DNA of 64,000 bases, taken from assembly GCF_000150275.1 (NCBI RefSeq), contig NW_002060954.1, positions 1,764,074-1,828,073 of the forward strand. Reading direction: 5' to 3'. The stretch comes from Trichoplax adhaerens. Its lineage: Eukaryota; Placozoa; Uniplacotomia; Trichoplacea; Trichoplacidae. Positions 51,576 through 63,768 of the stretch are shown here, in pieces. Position numbers and translations under genes: made by a program. The notes under the pieces were generated by a model, which worked only from the letters and a program-made list of their open reading frames with translations, made no database searches and was not told the DNA's origin. The number at the start of each line of letters is the position of its first letter. Positions within the stretch are counted from its first letter, which is position 1.

Positions 51576-51894
51576 AATTTCAACACGACCGCAAGTCTAG
51601 TGTCCTAACTTCCGAGTATAATTAATCCAGGAGCTGCTCTTATTAATGATGCTGCGGTGCTTAATTAAGTAGCATTGGATGTTTAGTGCACTAATTCTTG
51701 AACGCCACAACAATATAACTAAGAATGAAAATGATTCTCGCTCGATTTCGCCATTTGCAGTAAAAAAATGTTCTAGAATTCACCATGTAAAGATAAGATA
51801 AATAGCGAAAGATGTGTGAATCTTTCAGTCAACACCCAAAAGTCTGAAACTAGTGTGCGTCACCCCCAAAATTATACCTTAATTGAATAATAAA

Positions 51895-52210
51895 TACTGT
51901 ACACTGTATCATGTCTGTGCTGTTCTACAGTATACAAATGTGTACAGTACGCTCCTGCAGTACAGTACATTTTGCGGGTCTCTACAGTTGTACAGTACTG
52001 TACTACTGTACTGTACTGTACAGTGTACAGTACAGTATAGTACGGACAAATGCTGGACAGGGGTACCGTATTGTACTGTCTTAGAGGTCTGGTAGAGTGA
52101 CACTCACTCGTTGACGTGTACAATAAATGACTCTACAATGTACAGCACAGTTCAATACAGCATGTGGTTCAACCACTGACTCAATACAGTACTGTAGACT
52201 GTACCGCCAA
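51895..52210. repeat. Palindrome-rich TACAGTACTGTA cluster
   Basis: Dense overlapping TACAGTAC, GTACTGTA and TGTACAGT words occur over about 300 bp, just upstream of the HERC4 start. The words are self-complementary, so both strands look alike, and spurious open frames appear on both. Similar words occur at 1-40, near 8930, 40180-40230, 41100-41150, 41565-41760, 52370 and 58500. Confidence 0.7.
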
Positions 52211-52449
52211 CACGAGTGATGATGTCACCAACTGGAATCATGATCACCGGTAGGATATCATTCCGGTACAGCTAGTTCTACGTAAAACGAAAGGCAAAAT
52301 AACATGAAGAGGATTTTGCAGATCTGTGATGCCGACTGTATTATAATATACAGTATAATAATCATGTATATTGTACAGTATAGTACTAGGTAAGGATACA
52401 AGAATATCATAAACCAAATCTCCGCAAACAATCGTCAAAACTATTTCTA

Positions 52450-52645
52450 GTACAGTAAAAGAGTAAAATCCTCAAGCTTTAAGCTTTACGGTGATGTCAC
52501 CGATTACAAGGACGACACATCATGTTTGCGTCATCATATTTGTCAAGCAGCTTGTGTGACACAAGTATGATCCCATTCCGGCCCATGCACACTTGTACAG
52601 TATGGCAAAAGAGTAAAACTCTCAAGTTTGAGTTTTGCAGTGAAG
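52450..52645. repeat. Pair of related short stem-like motifs
   Basis: Two motifs about 150 bp apart share AAAAGAGTAAAA, then CTCAAG, then TTT-AG-TTT. The second (about 52610-52642) can pair AAAACTC with GAGTTTT around a short loop. The first is a diverged version containing AAGCTTTAAGCTT. They may be remnants of a small element. Confidence 0.4.
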
Positions 52646-54195
52646 GCAGGGGGAAATGAATGATTTATTAATGTATACCTTGATATCTTGATGATTTGCC
52701 ATTTTGAGTTTGTGCAACGTTTTGAAGGATAAGATTAATAACCGTTATGCATGTACTGTAAATGCTCGCACACAGATTAGTGCGCAATAGAATAGTATTG
52801 ACAGTAAATGACTTAAAATGAACTAGTTAAACATTTGAGTTCCGTCACTGGATCATGTTGAAGCTGAGAAGAGAGCTCGAAATAGTAAAGTATTGTTTTT
52901 CATTAGCTTTTGAGCACAACTGCGGCATCACCTTAATGATCATATTCTGAGTATCCATGTTATCCAAGCATAGCAATATAGGGTTCTTAGTACGCAAGCT
53001 AACAAGAAAGTCTCAAACAGAGCTTCGCAATAGACATCGCGAACTCTATTACTTTTTAATCCATTCAATGTCGGCACTAGCTGAACGGTAATTAATGAAT
53101 TGATGAATCAGTCGTCTCTGAGGATTGAGTCTGATGCTTAAATTAACTTGACGCTGATATTACTATAAGAATAAAAAACCACAACACCCAATATACTTTT
53201 AAATCTGATGACGTTAGCCCAAAGGCTAGCGATGATCTCAGAAATACAAGCCAGTCCTGATATAATTGAGGGAATAACTAGCGATTCTCTGATGAAGAAA
53301 CTCCAGCATGATTATGACTGATTCACCGATGATATAATTGAATTAATCAATTAATTTAAATGATTCTCAGCGGATAGTCTCTAATTTAAAGCGTGACACT
53401 ACTCAATTTTCAACTCTTGACTGCTAAATTCTGATATATGGATTCAAATTAGTCCTACGTTTCAAGTCTGCATACTGTTTTTTTCAGCTTTGATTTTTTC
53501 TGAGTCGGTATGACGGTAGATAACTTGCGAAATATTAAATTTGAAAACCCTTTTTTTAATCTACAGTAAAATATATCAATTTCGAAAAGATAATGATTCA
53601 TCGGTACATACAATCACAGTATACCTGTAAGTACGCGCAACGTATAAACTGATGAAAATTGTTTTATTCAAGCATACTGATCAGGCTAGAGTTTTACAGT
53701 TACGTTTTGATTTAATTGAGTTCATTCGAAATTTTAATTGATTTCAAACGCTGGATTATACATATGAACAGGAGCTACAACTTATCTTCCTCATGGATTA
53801 CTGGAAGAAAATGTTTTCTTCTAGTAGTCCATGTCTTCCCCTACGAGGATCAAGTATAAGGTAACGATAATACGAGTAAGTAAGTATATGCAAATATCGA
53901 ATCTACTGCATAAAGGTCCACAATAAGTAATATCGTTGTTACAAAGATAAAAAAACGAGAAATTTATTAATTGGTTACAATCTTGAAAGCGAATACATGT
54001 TTAATGGACAATCTCTATTTACGTCTAATTTAAGACTAAACTGTTTCATGAAGTAATCGAAAAATATATATTCACACTTGTGAAGTCGACATTCGAGCAG
54101 GCATGATCTGATAAAATTTGCCCAGATCAGGACGGGTTGAGTATTCATAGGCCTAATCATTCCCAGCTTAAAATGGCTTACAATCATAATGCTTT

Positions 54196-54733
54196 CTATT
54201 TTTTGCCTAATACCCACCAATGGCGTCGTCGAGAAAGTGGTCGATAATTTTTGTTTTCTCTAGATGAAGATGCTCCCCATAAAATCTGAAAATACGGATG
54301 AAATTGAAACCGGTAAAACATTGATATGCAGTATAAGATATACCTATTAATAACTGTATGATCATACAATCGTTCAAAATTCTATATGTCGCTGGCTCAC
54401 CTTATTGATGAATCTATGAATGCTCTGATCATGTGTAGCCTTCGGATTAGACTCATCAGCAACGATATAATCACGATCATTATTTATATCCTCCGAATCG
54501 ATGGACGCTTTAAGATTAATTCCGTCGTTGATTTGTTGATCTAATATATCTTCATCGCTATCTTTACGTTGTGTTTCCGATTCGTTGTCGTCACCGGCTT
54601 CGTTTACTTCTAATGCTCTATCGGCGTCTTCGTCATTTTCGTGATCACGATAATTAGGGTAAACAGGATCGCTACAGGATAGCGCAATCAAAGCGATCAC
54701 ACTCAGGACGACAACTGCATTTATTGTAACCAT
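54196..54733 (-). CDS. Candidate neuropeptide precursor ending RRR-HWWVLG-KK
   Basis: Two exons, 54733-54401 and 54285-54196, joined in phase through a GTGAGC donor and TTTTCAG acceptor (intron 115 nt), give 140 codons. Residues 1 to about 21 are a clear signal peptide (Val/Ile/Ala/Leu core ending ALSCS). Residues about 25-100 are very acidic, rich in Asp, Glu and Asn. The second exon ends RRR (130-132), HWWVL (133-137), Gly138, Lys139, Lys140, stop. Prohormone convertase cleavage after RRR, removal of KK and conversion of Gly to an amide would release HWWVL-amide. This architecture, a signal peptide, acidic spacer and terminal Gly-Lys-Lys, is typical of single-copy neuropeptide precursors. 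I do not recognise the peptide. Without splicing the frame would run to 119 codons and lose the cassette. Peptide status is inferred. Confidence 0.72.
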
Positions 54734-57070
54734 CTTATCCTTTAAGAGGCAACAAGAATCACTACATGATTATACAATATTTCATGCTATAGCTACATTT
54801 ATAAATATCTAGTTTCTACTTATAGTAAATATTTATTTATATAAATGGTTAAACTAATAATCGAAATCAAAAAGCTTCGTTTAATACGGAAGATTACCTC
54901 TTTCTTGCTTTAACTTTTATCGTTCGAAATCGTAGTAATACGTATATAGAATAGCGAAGCCGAGACTACAACCGGCATTTATATCTTTTTAGGCCATATT
55001 TCATGAATATTACCTAGTATGAACCTTTCCCTAAAATTTCTAAAGAAAATGGCTTACAACGTGTTTGCCATTGTATTTAGTTTCGAAACCTCGTAAATTC
55101 TTCGAAAATAATCTATTCATGTAGAATTATGTATTTAAATAAGTAAACAAGTTCATATTTACTATTTAAATTATAGAAAATTAATGAGATATCATTAATT
55201 CTGGCTTCCGATTATTAATCTATCACCGAAAATGAACAACCACATTTTTCTATGTTATTTTATTCTGAAAAGTGGCGTCTATTATAATTATGAATAAATT
55301 AATAGCTGATCATTCACTGGACTAAGTACATTCGGTACTTTATTCTTTTGATGCATTCTATAGAAGAAATTTAAGTTCACTATAAATGTAAACTTGACTT
55401 GGCGCCATTAATAGCGATACATAGAATGTAATTATACGTGTATGTAAACTAAAAGTGCTTTCGCTCGAAATGCATTTACAGTGTGTCATCTTAAAATTGC
55501 ATGGTCTGTTTGCATGCCCTACTGCTGATTATGTAAATATACAAATTTATCGCTGTTTAATAATTATAGTGGCATGGAAATTGCTCTATGGCTCACTATC
55601 GATAATAATTTCGATAAATATATTCACTTGCTACTCGGACTATTGTGTTGATAAGAACGAAATGATGCATTAGCCTACAATATGCATGTCCCATGAATAC
55701 TATGTTCTACATGCATATTTGACACTGATCAAAATATGAGATTAAAATCTCTTCCTTTTTAGAATACTATACGTACTATATAATTATCAAGAAATTATTG
55801 ATGTCAACGGTTATACTGGTACAATACCTACACTATGCATGAAATATTAATGTTATCATAAACTTTTCTTGATTTCAGGCACAAGAAGGAAATAAGCCTA
55901 TTTGATAAGATTATTCTTTGTTCCTTCACTGAAATCATCTATACTTATCGACGGTTCCTATTTTTACGTATAAATTAATGCCCAATAAATACTATCGTAT
56001 AGTAATAAGGCGTTTGCATACTCCCCTGTGGTTATTAATACAATTAATAATAGCATCGATGAATCTATCACGTAACAATAAATCTTTCGCTGGCCTAATT
56101 ATAATTGCATTATAATTATCGTAGTTATAAAAACATAGAAAGGTTGCTTTCGAAATCGTGTCAGGCTTAACAGGTAGCTTCTTGCTAATTCATTTATTGT
56201 CTAACATAACATAAGTATAGCACGGTCACAATTGATTTAATATGAAGTTCTGATCACGCTAATCTTTACTCATTTCAGTAATTCGTATTTACTCATGAAA
56301 TCGTATCTGTCGCAACCTGCAGCAGCATCAAACTACAATGCTTGTATCCTGAATACCTTATCAAGCTGAATTTTTATAGGCCAATTTCTATAGCTGGAAT
56401 ATTATAAACCTGATACAGTAAGCAAGTTATTCGAATCTCATGTGCTATTGCTAAATAGCAGAATTATCGTAATTTATGTCCTCTATCCTTTCCGTATAGA
56501 CAAAGGGCCTACTGTTGAGTATCGCATTGTAGTTATTGTCTTTCGTACTAAAAATAGTAAGAATAATATATAGAGCTTTCCCATTTGACTACATTCTTCT
56601 GAAAATCAAAATACTCACAGGTAGTTAACAATGAAATATTTTTACATGAGGCATAATCTATCCAATTTAGTCTTCAGGTGAATTTAAGAATAGTTTGTAA
56701 AAGTGACGATTACTATTACCGCCATACCGGAATAATTTCAAAATTTTATCGAAATCAACTGAACGCAGGAGAACTTCTATAAAGATATCGCATTCATGCA
56801 CATAGTTTTTATCCGCTGTAAAGCTAATAGTGTTTCTTCTGATGGATTGCAATATTTATTCAGAGTTTATTGAAGACTGCTTGTATCAATTTTCGATTTA
56901 TGTATTGTCTATTTCAGGGAAGTAGTACATTAGTAAAATGATAATACTGTATATCTACGAAATTTAATAAAAATGAATTACTAATGTTAAATAATTACAG
57001 TTTTTAGTCCAGTAAAATGTAAGCTAAAAGTCATCGATTATTATAATTGGTACAATCTGATAATATTATC

Positions 57071-57091
57071 TGGCTGAAACCGTTTCAGCCA
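57071..57091. repeat. Perfect 10-bp inverted repeat with 1-nt centre
   Basis: TGGCTGAAAC (57071-57080) and GTTTCAGCCA (57082-57091) are exact complements around a single C. The flanking bases are partly complementary as well. It lies in the long gap upstream of ANKS6. Function unknown. Confidence 0.6.
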
Positions 57092-57280
57092 AATATCATC
57101 GTGATAATACTCTACTTACTTGTACCTACTACTGTACTGTACTGTAGTAGTTCTTTGTCCCTTGATAAAGTTCTCAATGTTTATTTTTATAAAACCTTAT
57201 AATCGTAAAATGATAAAATAAATTCATTCCTTAATTGCAAGGATATCGTGGCCCAACAAGTTATGAAAATGATATGAATG

Positions 57281-57561
57281 TAAGCATGGATTGCAATAAG
57301 TATGGCTATGGAATGCAAGAAATTAAGCAAATCTGTTGATTAATTACAGTTCATTCGTTTATCAGCATGGATTACAATAAGGATGGAATACATGCAATTA
57401 AGCTGAGTCGAATATTACGCCGTTAAGACAAATCTGTTGATTAATTTCAGTCCATTCGTTCATAAGTATGGATTACAATAAGTATAGAATACAAGCAATT
57501 AAGCTGAGTCGAATACTACACCGTTAAGACAAATCTGTTGATTAATTTCAGTCCATTCGTT
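57281..57561 (+). repeat. Tandem repeat, about 101-bp unit, three copies
   Basis: Units 57281-57360, 57361-57460 and 57461-57561 share AGCATGGATTACAATAAG, AAGCAATTAAGCTGAGTCG, CGTTAAGACAAATCTG and TTTCAGTCCATTCGTT. Units 2 and 3 are nearly identical. Unit 1 lacks a segment of about 20 bp (the GCTGAGTCGAAT part), so it is 81 bp. Confidence 0.9.
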
Positions 57562-59494
57562 CAGGCAATAGCTATAATCACAGTGGACATCATACCTAGG
57601 ATAGTACACAGAAGGTATACAGAAGAGTATCAGATGTCCCTTGATCGTACAGAACAGTATAACCCTTGACTAATGTATAATACACTATCATCTTGAACTC
57701 GTCAATGGACTGAATTAGTTAGCAAGCGCAGTAGGGAAGCCTGACTAAAAATATCGCCAACTACTGGTGTTGTATTATAGAGGAGTAGACGATGCGTAGT
57801 TGCCCCTTAGATCCAGTTTGGATAGAATTAATTTACTGCCGATGATGGTAGGGGAAAGTAAGGAAGGAAGTGATTGCCTACAGTAGTTGAAAGAAGATCA
57901 TGGCGTAGAAACGTATGAAATTATATTAATGTAAGTATGACTGTAAGATATAGAAGATATCAACCAGGGGCTAATGGGATACTCTGGTGATTCATCCATG
58001 GACAACCTGCATGCAAAGAGTAGAATACCAAGGACATTCAAAAACATCATTGGATATAGTGATGGACTTTTGTTATTTTAATAGGCCACCATGGAGTAAA
58101 ACCAAGATAAATCCAATGATTAACAGTATGACCGAGAGTAGATGATGTCTTGGTATTTGGATATTCAAAGCAATAGATAATAGAACCGTCATGCTATGAA
58201 GATTGTTCGGATCAGTTGAACGCACATACCGTTAAATCTATTTTCCCTTAGACTAACTCCAATTATTATGAGTAATTATTTATTCATTTAATCTATCTTA
58301 TTACATTACTGTAACAAATGGCATGATCTGTTGTGAAATTAGTTTAGTGGGATAAGATAGACATAGAGTTAATCTATTAGACCAGCAACTCATGGAGATA
58401 ATATCTGGAATGAGTACGTCCTTAAAACTGCAATCTCAATATCTCAACCCTCAACGGACTAAACTGGACGTGATACGGTGCTATTTGCATTTTCCAGTCA
58501 ATACAGTACTGTACTCTAGAAGATAAACGAATAGGCAAGGATAAAGTGTCGGTCTCTTCTTTAAATGCCCTATCCTGATCAAACATTTTATTTTCGGACA
58601 TTGCATGCTTAAAAAGAATTTCTTACGTACCATTGTTATTCCTTTTCTACTTGCTTGGGATAACTCAATTCTAACTTGGGTACAGAAGTGAAAAAAATGA
58701 TCAGAGATCGAATGGACTGTTTAGAATGATTGGATAGACGTAATACGTACAATAAATATGTTCGCATAGAAGTAAATGTTCAGTACTGAGTGATTATAGA
58801 TCAATACAATTAATATTTTCCCAGTTAAACTGTTAATTAACTATCTATTTACAGTCGTAGGAGTATATTGAATCGTCATGCCGTATTTCCGTGACCAATG
58901 TAGTAAATTAACAGCTACAGATACGCCTATAACATGTATATGAATACACTTCTAATTCGTTCATGTTTTGATCAGCGATAGACGATATCAAGATCGAAAA
59001 GTAAAACAAAAAAGTGCCTCCTATAGCCTCGTCCATGGTATCACTTTGAAAAATTATTGGGTACTGTGGTTACAAGACTTGAAATTGATCGCTTAAAGAT
59101 TATAGTTTTATTTTGGCTTAGTAATAACGATAATTGAAATTTATCTATCAAACGAATTTCGAAAACACTCGAAAAAGTGGCTATATTTTTCATTTCTTTT
59201 TACGCTGTCAAAAGTAATCTATCATCAATAGGCTTTCTGTCTGAAAAATAATTTAAAAATTGCCGGATTTAACAAGTTTTCCATAAGCTAGGTACTATAA
59301 ATCGAAATAGAATCACTACAGATTCTTACTACCTTTCCGAATTGAACACTACTGATAATAATTAGTCAATTTTATTGATATCGACTGCGCACTGAGTTTT
59401 AGCAAGCAAAACGTCCCTTTTTATTCACGCTAGGATCTTGTCTAGATCTTATAACAGTGCCTAAAAGGTATCATTACTACGGCCATTATTAACG

Positions 59495-62400
59495 ATGGAC
59501 CTAGTTAGGCAGTTACTTTCTGCGACAGAACAAGGCAATATTTCCACTGTAACTTCTATGTTGGATTTATCAGACAATGTGGATATAACTGACGAAGAAG
59601 GCACAACTGCACTGCAGGTAGCTTGCGCTAACGGTCACGAAAATGTAGCTCGTTTATTAGTGGTACGAGGCGCTGACTTAAATCGTAGCAATTATTATGG
59701 TTGGACGGGGTTAATGCAAGCAGCGTCCTATGGCCATGTTGGTATGGTTAACTTACTCTTACAAAATAAGATAGAAGTAAATGCGGTTAATGAATTTGGT
59801 ACTTCAGCGCTAGTATTGGCTTCTTATATTGGTTGTTTTGAAATTGTTAAATATTTAATTGATGCTGGTGCCGAGGTCGATGGTTGCAGTGATGATATGA
59901 CACCTTTAATGGCGGCATCACAACATGGTCATGAGGAAATTGCTCGATTACTAATTGATAAAGGTGCCTCAGTTAACAAACGTATGCTACCGATCAATTG
60001 GAATGCTTTAATGTTCGCTACTTTAAACAGCCATATGAAAATTGTCGAGCTATTACTTGATCGCCGTACCGATGTAGCTGCTATTAATCAAGCCAGTGAC
60101 ACTATTATTGATGTTGCTGTATCAAGTAAAAATGAAGCTATTTTAGAATATTTATTACGAAGAACACATTTAAAACCTAGAATTCAAAGTAAGATTGTCA
60201 TTCTTATATACGTATATAAATTTATACAAGTCCCAAATAGTGATTTTATAGTACTAGACTGTAATGACCAGTACCGGGTAGACTCACTTTCTCCTAAATT
60301 TATCTATCTGATCTTACTATATAACCATTAAGTAAACCTTTTACCTACTAATCTTCCTTTAAATTTACTGAATTTTTAGAAATTCAAATTTCCCAGTCAG
60401 ATATCTTCGAAGCTGTAAAATATGGTTAGTTAAACAATATTCTTATATGATATTATTTTGCACCTTTATTTCTATTTGATTTTAGTCAATTTCTTAGCAT
60501 TTCTAATAATGGAGAGTTAAAAAAAATTTTTTAAATTAAGATGGTATAAATAAGTAAAATTAGACTAAATGCAAAGTCAGTAGCAAATGGTGACTTTAGC
60601 TGTCAAACAGATACCATCATTTCGATGAATCCGCTTCTTGAATGTATGTTCATATTATATTTAGGCAATTTGCGTAGAGTGAAAGAATTAATAGCGAGTA
60701 ATATTAATGCCGCAAATAGTTCGGATAAAGATGGTGCTACCCCATTAATGTTCGCTGCTATGCGAGGTCACACCGACATAGTCGATTTTTTAATTGAAAA
60801 GCACGCAAATGTTAATGCTCAAGATAAGATTAGTGGATGGACTTCTCTTATGCAAGCCACTTATTATGGGTATATTTACATTACTTAATGAGTAACCTGA
60901 TATAGTTTAATTGATTTGGCCATTTTAATAACGAACTTAGTCACTGTTGCTGTTTTACTGTAAATTGTATTTTCTGATCGTTCAAAATTAGTTATATATG
61001 AGATTGTTTAATTCTTCAACAGGCACAGAGGTTGTGTTCGTCGGTTAATAGATGCTGGAGCAGATGTTACTTTAAAGGCTACAAATGATTACACCGCATT
61101 CGATATGGCCTCTATAATAGGTACGATACGACTGTCCTGCACAGCAAAATTTTATCGATGTAATTAGTGAGAAATATCAGTTAATGAAGGGAATTTTAAT
61201 TCTATCTTGAAAGTTTCAAATGATGCGTTTCTTATTGTAGGAGATACCGAAATTGTTCGAATGCTAGCTGCGGTTAGTTTAAAGGTACAAACCGGCAGAG
61301 AAAAGGAAGGTATATAAATATCGGTCCAATGCACTTAAGACTGCAGCGTGTAAAATCAAATACTGAATGATAATAACAAAACCTTTTAAATGCCATACAA
61401 TCAAGCGAAGGTATCAATTTTTGTATTATTATCCTGATCCGTAACTAATTCATAGGTCACAACGTTAATGCTTGGTCGGGAAATAAACATGATCGAAGTC
61501 CAGGATCTCCGAACGATAGCAATAATAGGTTAGTTTTGTATAACTGGAGCGGGCATAAAACCGTCACGAATGAATGTCTAGTGATATTAGATAAGGACTA
61601 TTAGAAAAAATCATCTTTTGTAGTAATCCTTGTACGTACATTACAGAATTCATTAATATTATCTTCCTTTTGATATAGGCAATTCGATGTTGAATCGAAG
61701 GGGGGTTTGAAAGTTAGTGTTACTGCGCAATAATTAGCTCTAAATCATTATTAGTAACTTTATTATTACAAAAATTCCGGTTGCAATTCTTTTTTCTACT
61801 GAGATTAAAAATCCTTTTTCTTGGAAATAATTCGTACACTTCTAGACTTGGTGGATGCGAATGTCTAATCGATTTCGAAATTTAAAAATTGGTCGAACAT
61901 CTCGTGTTGAAAGTGCTAATAACTCTTTGGTAACCAACAGTGGGATTTTACATCCTAGCGTCAGGATCAATAATAATGAAAATCACAGCGCATCAGGTAA
62001 AGGTTACAAGCTAAATCTTATATTACAATACAGTTAAGACAGTATAGTACATAGACTGCACAGTTCTTCCATCTGTGAGATAAAAGTGCGCAGTTACACC
62101 CACTCAAAGTATAATATTGCATATTTAGATATTAGTGGAAGTGAAGTTAACAAAGAAGCGAAGCGTCCTCAAGTCTTGGTAAGGCTTACACCAGCGATAA
62201 CCAAATTTCGATTTTCTGTGTTGGTATCGCAATCAATGCTTCTTTAAAGATGTAACTTCTATTATCCTTGTATTTGTTGGCCTATACACATATAGGCTCT
62301 AGCATCAGTTCCTAAAAAGGGTCAGAAGCTACCTGCCAACGTATTAGCTCCAATTGTGCCACCGTTTTTACCGGCACCAACGTTCGACCTCATGAGTCGT

Positions 62401-63768
62401 AACGCCGACCGTGCTAAAGGAAATAGTAGATCCCCGGTTGGATTTCCCGCTGAATCTCCGCAGGTAAGGAGTGCATATATGTGCCTATATTATTGCTAAC
62501 AATACAAGCTAAATTACAAAGTCATTCAATAACTATTGCTGAAGCAGTGTTAATTGATTCTGAAATTTTGATAGACTATTGGACATTCAGTCGTTCCTAC
62601 ATCACCCACTTCTCCATCTCCTCAGGCTATAACGCTACCTAATTTTTCATCGAGGGATAACAGTGCGCTATCTAGTAGACCTAATTCAACCACTTATATG
62701 AATTCTGGACCAAGTAAATGTGAGCATCAGCATTAAGCATTCTATCCTGACCACAATTGATTTTATTATCATTGTAGAAATGAAATAAAATGTCATGTTA
62801 GAATGAACAGTTATTTTTAAAATATGATTCATTCTAAAAATTTTGCATCAACCTCTGCTGTAATTTTGTTTAATACCCAGCGCCAAATGAGATAAGTGGC
62901 AGCAGTAAATCACCAATATATCCGGATTCAGCCTTCTTGCCGTTCTCTAGTAATTCGCGCAGGCGGGAACGAGATTCAAATGTTATTAGACCAATAAACA
63001 GTAGTGATAAGACTGCAAAACGGCCTGGAAGTGTTACATCAGCGTCGGGAGCGAATGTTACAACTACATCAATAAGAAAGTCAACGCCGGTTTTAAGACC
63101 AAGTTCAGGTCCAGTAACCAGAGTTGCATCCTGGAATATGGATGATAGTGGTAGTAGTATATCATTTAGTAATATAAGATCACGACAGAAATCAACGCAA
63201 TCTTCCGATGAAGGTACGATATTTTTTCATATATTTTTAGTTAGAGACTAAAAAATCAGTTAATTACTTGATATAAACGTTAAATATATTTTTTTTTTGA
63301 TGCAGATGAAGTGAGTAGCTTACTAAAGAAGTTATCGTTAGAAAAGTATACATCAGTATTTGAAGAGCAGGAGGTATTTCATAATTACTTTAATTTTCCT
63401 TTTATCATCAAACATAACATTTTATAACGATCTTAAATTTCGTATTTCTATCTTAATTATTAAATCACTCTAAAGGTGGATATGGAAGCTTTCCTATCTT
63501 TAGATGACTTTGATTTGAAAGATTTAGGCATAAATCATGATCAATCTAGAAAGCAAATACTTGCAGCTATTACAGAACTCAATAGTAATAAGGTAAGATT
63601 TTCTTAATTTTGTAACAGGAATATTATCATAAAGTGTGTTGTAATGTACGGCTCATAGGACTTACACTTTCTACTTCCATTATATCATTAAATTTAAAAT
63701 TTATTTAGGATCGACAAAGGCAAAATCTGCTTGCTTCGTTTCAATTACCTGGATCAGTTAAAAAATAA
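59495..63768 (+). CDS. ANKS6: ANKS6 orthologue (ankyrin repeats + SAM)
   Basis: Fourteen exons: 59495-60188, 60380-60424, 60665-60869, 61023-61120, 61241-61309, 61456-61528, 61679-61712, 61846-61996, 62303-62463, 62575-62719, 62881-63213, 63306-63373, 63476-63592 and 63709-63768. Phases agree, giving 750 codons (human ANKS6 871). Residues 1 to about 365 are about ten ankyrin repeats ([32 protein letters not shown] and so on). After them comes MSNRFRNLK, a stretch I associate with ANKS6 specifically. Residues about 400-670 are Ser/Pro-rich and disordered, and 672-731 form a SAM domain ([10 protein letters not shown]...[13 protein letters not shown]). In vertebrates ANKS6 sits in the ciliary inversin compartment with NEK8 and INVS and binds ANKS3 by its SAM domain. 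The same role here is inferred. The 10th exon could end 7 nt earlier. The short seventh exon (34 nt) was placed because it alone restores phase. Confidence 0.92.

Larger units (their letters stand above)
51576..54195. other. Intergenic region upstream of HERC4
   Basis: About 2.6 kb. The first part must hold the HERC4 promoter. It contains the palindrome-rich cluster at 51895-52210 and two related short motifs near 52450 and 52600. From 53000 it is AT-rich with no recognised gene. Overlapping open frames on both strands around 51.9-52.1 kb arise from the palindromic repeats. Confidence 0.55.
54734..59494. other. Intergenic region
   Basis: About 4.8 kb between the peptide precursor (-) and ANKS6 (+). 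On the - strand, 56667-56819 is an open stretch after a CTTTACAG acceptor-like site that could be a terminal exon, but no upstream exon or homology was found. A 101-bp tandem repeat is at 57281-57561 and a perfect hairpin at 57071-57091. Otherwise AT-rich without recognised features. Confidence 0.45.

Noticed and set aside
51872-52123. Overlapping small frames on both strands, Tyr/Cys/Thr-rich
   Set aside because: They are produced by palindromic TACAGTA words; composition is that of the repeat.
54374-54400. Unspliced ending of the peptide precursor (VSQRHIEF)
   Set aside because: A strong GTGAGC donor precedes it and splicing reveals a coherent cleavage/amidation cassette.
62135-62182. Possible extra ANKS6 exon ending in a GTAAGG donor
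   Set aside because: Including it breaks phase with the next acceptor at 62303, whereas direct joining of 61996 to 62303 keeps frame.
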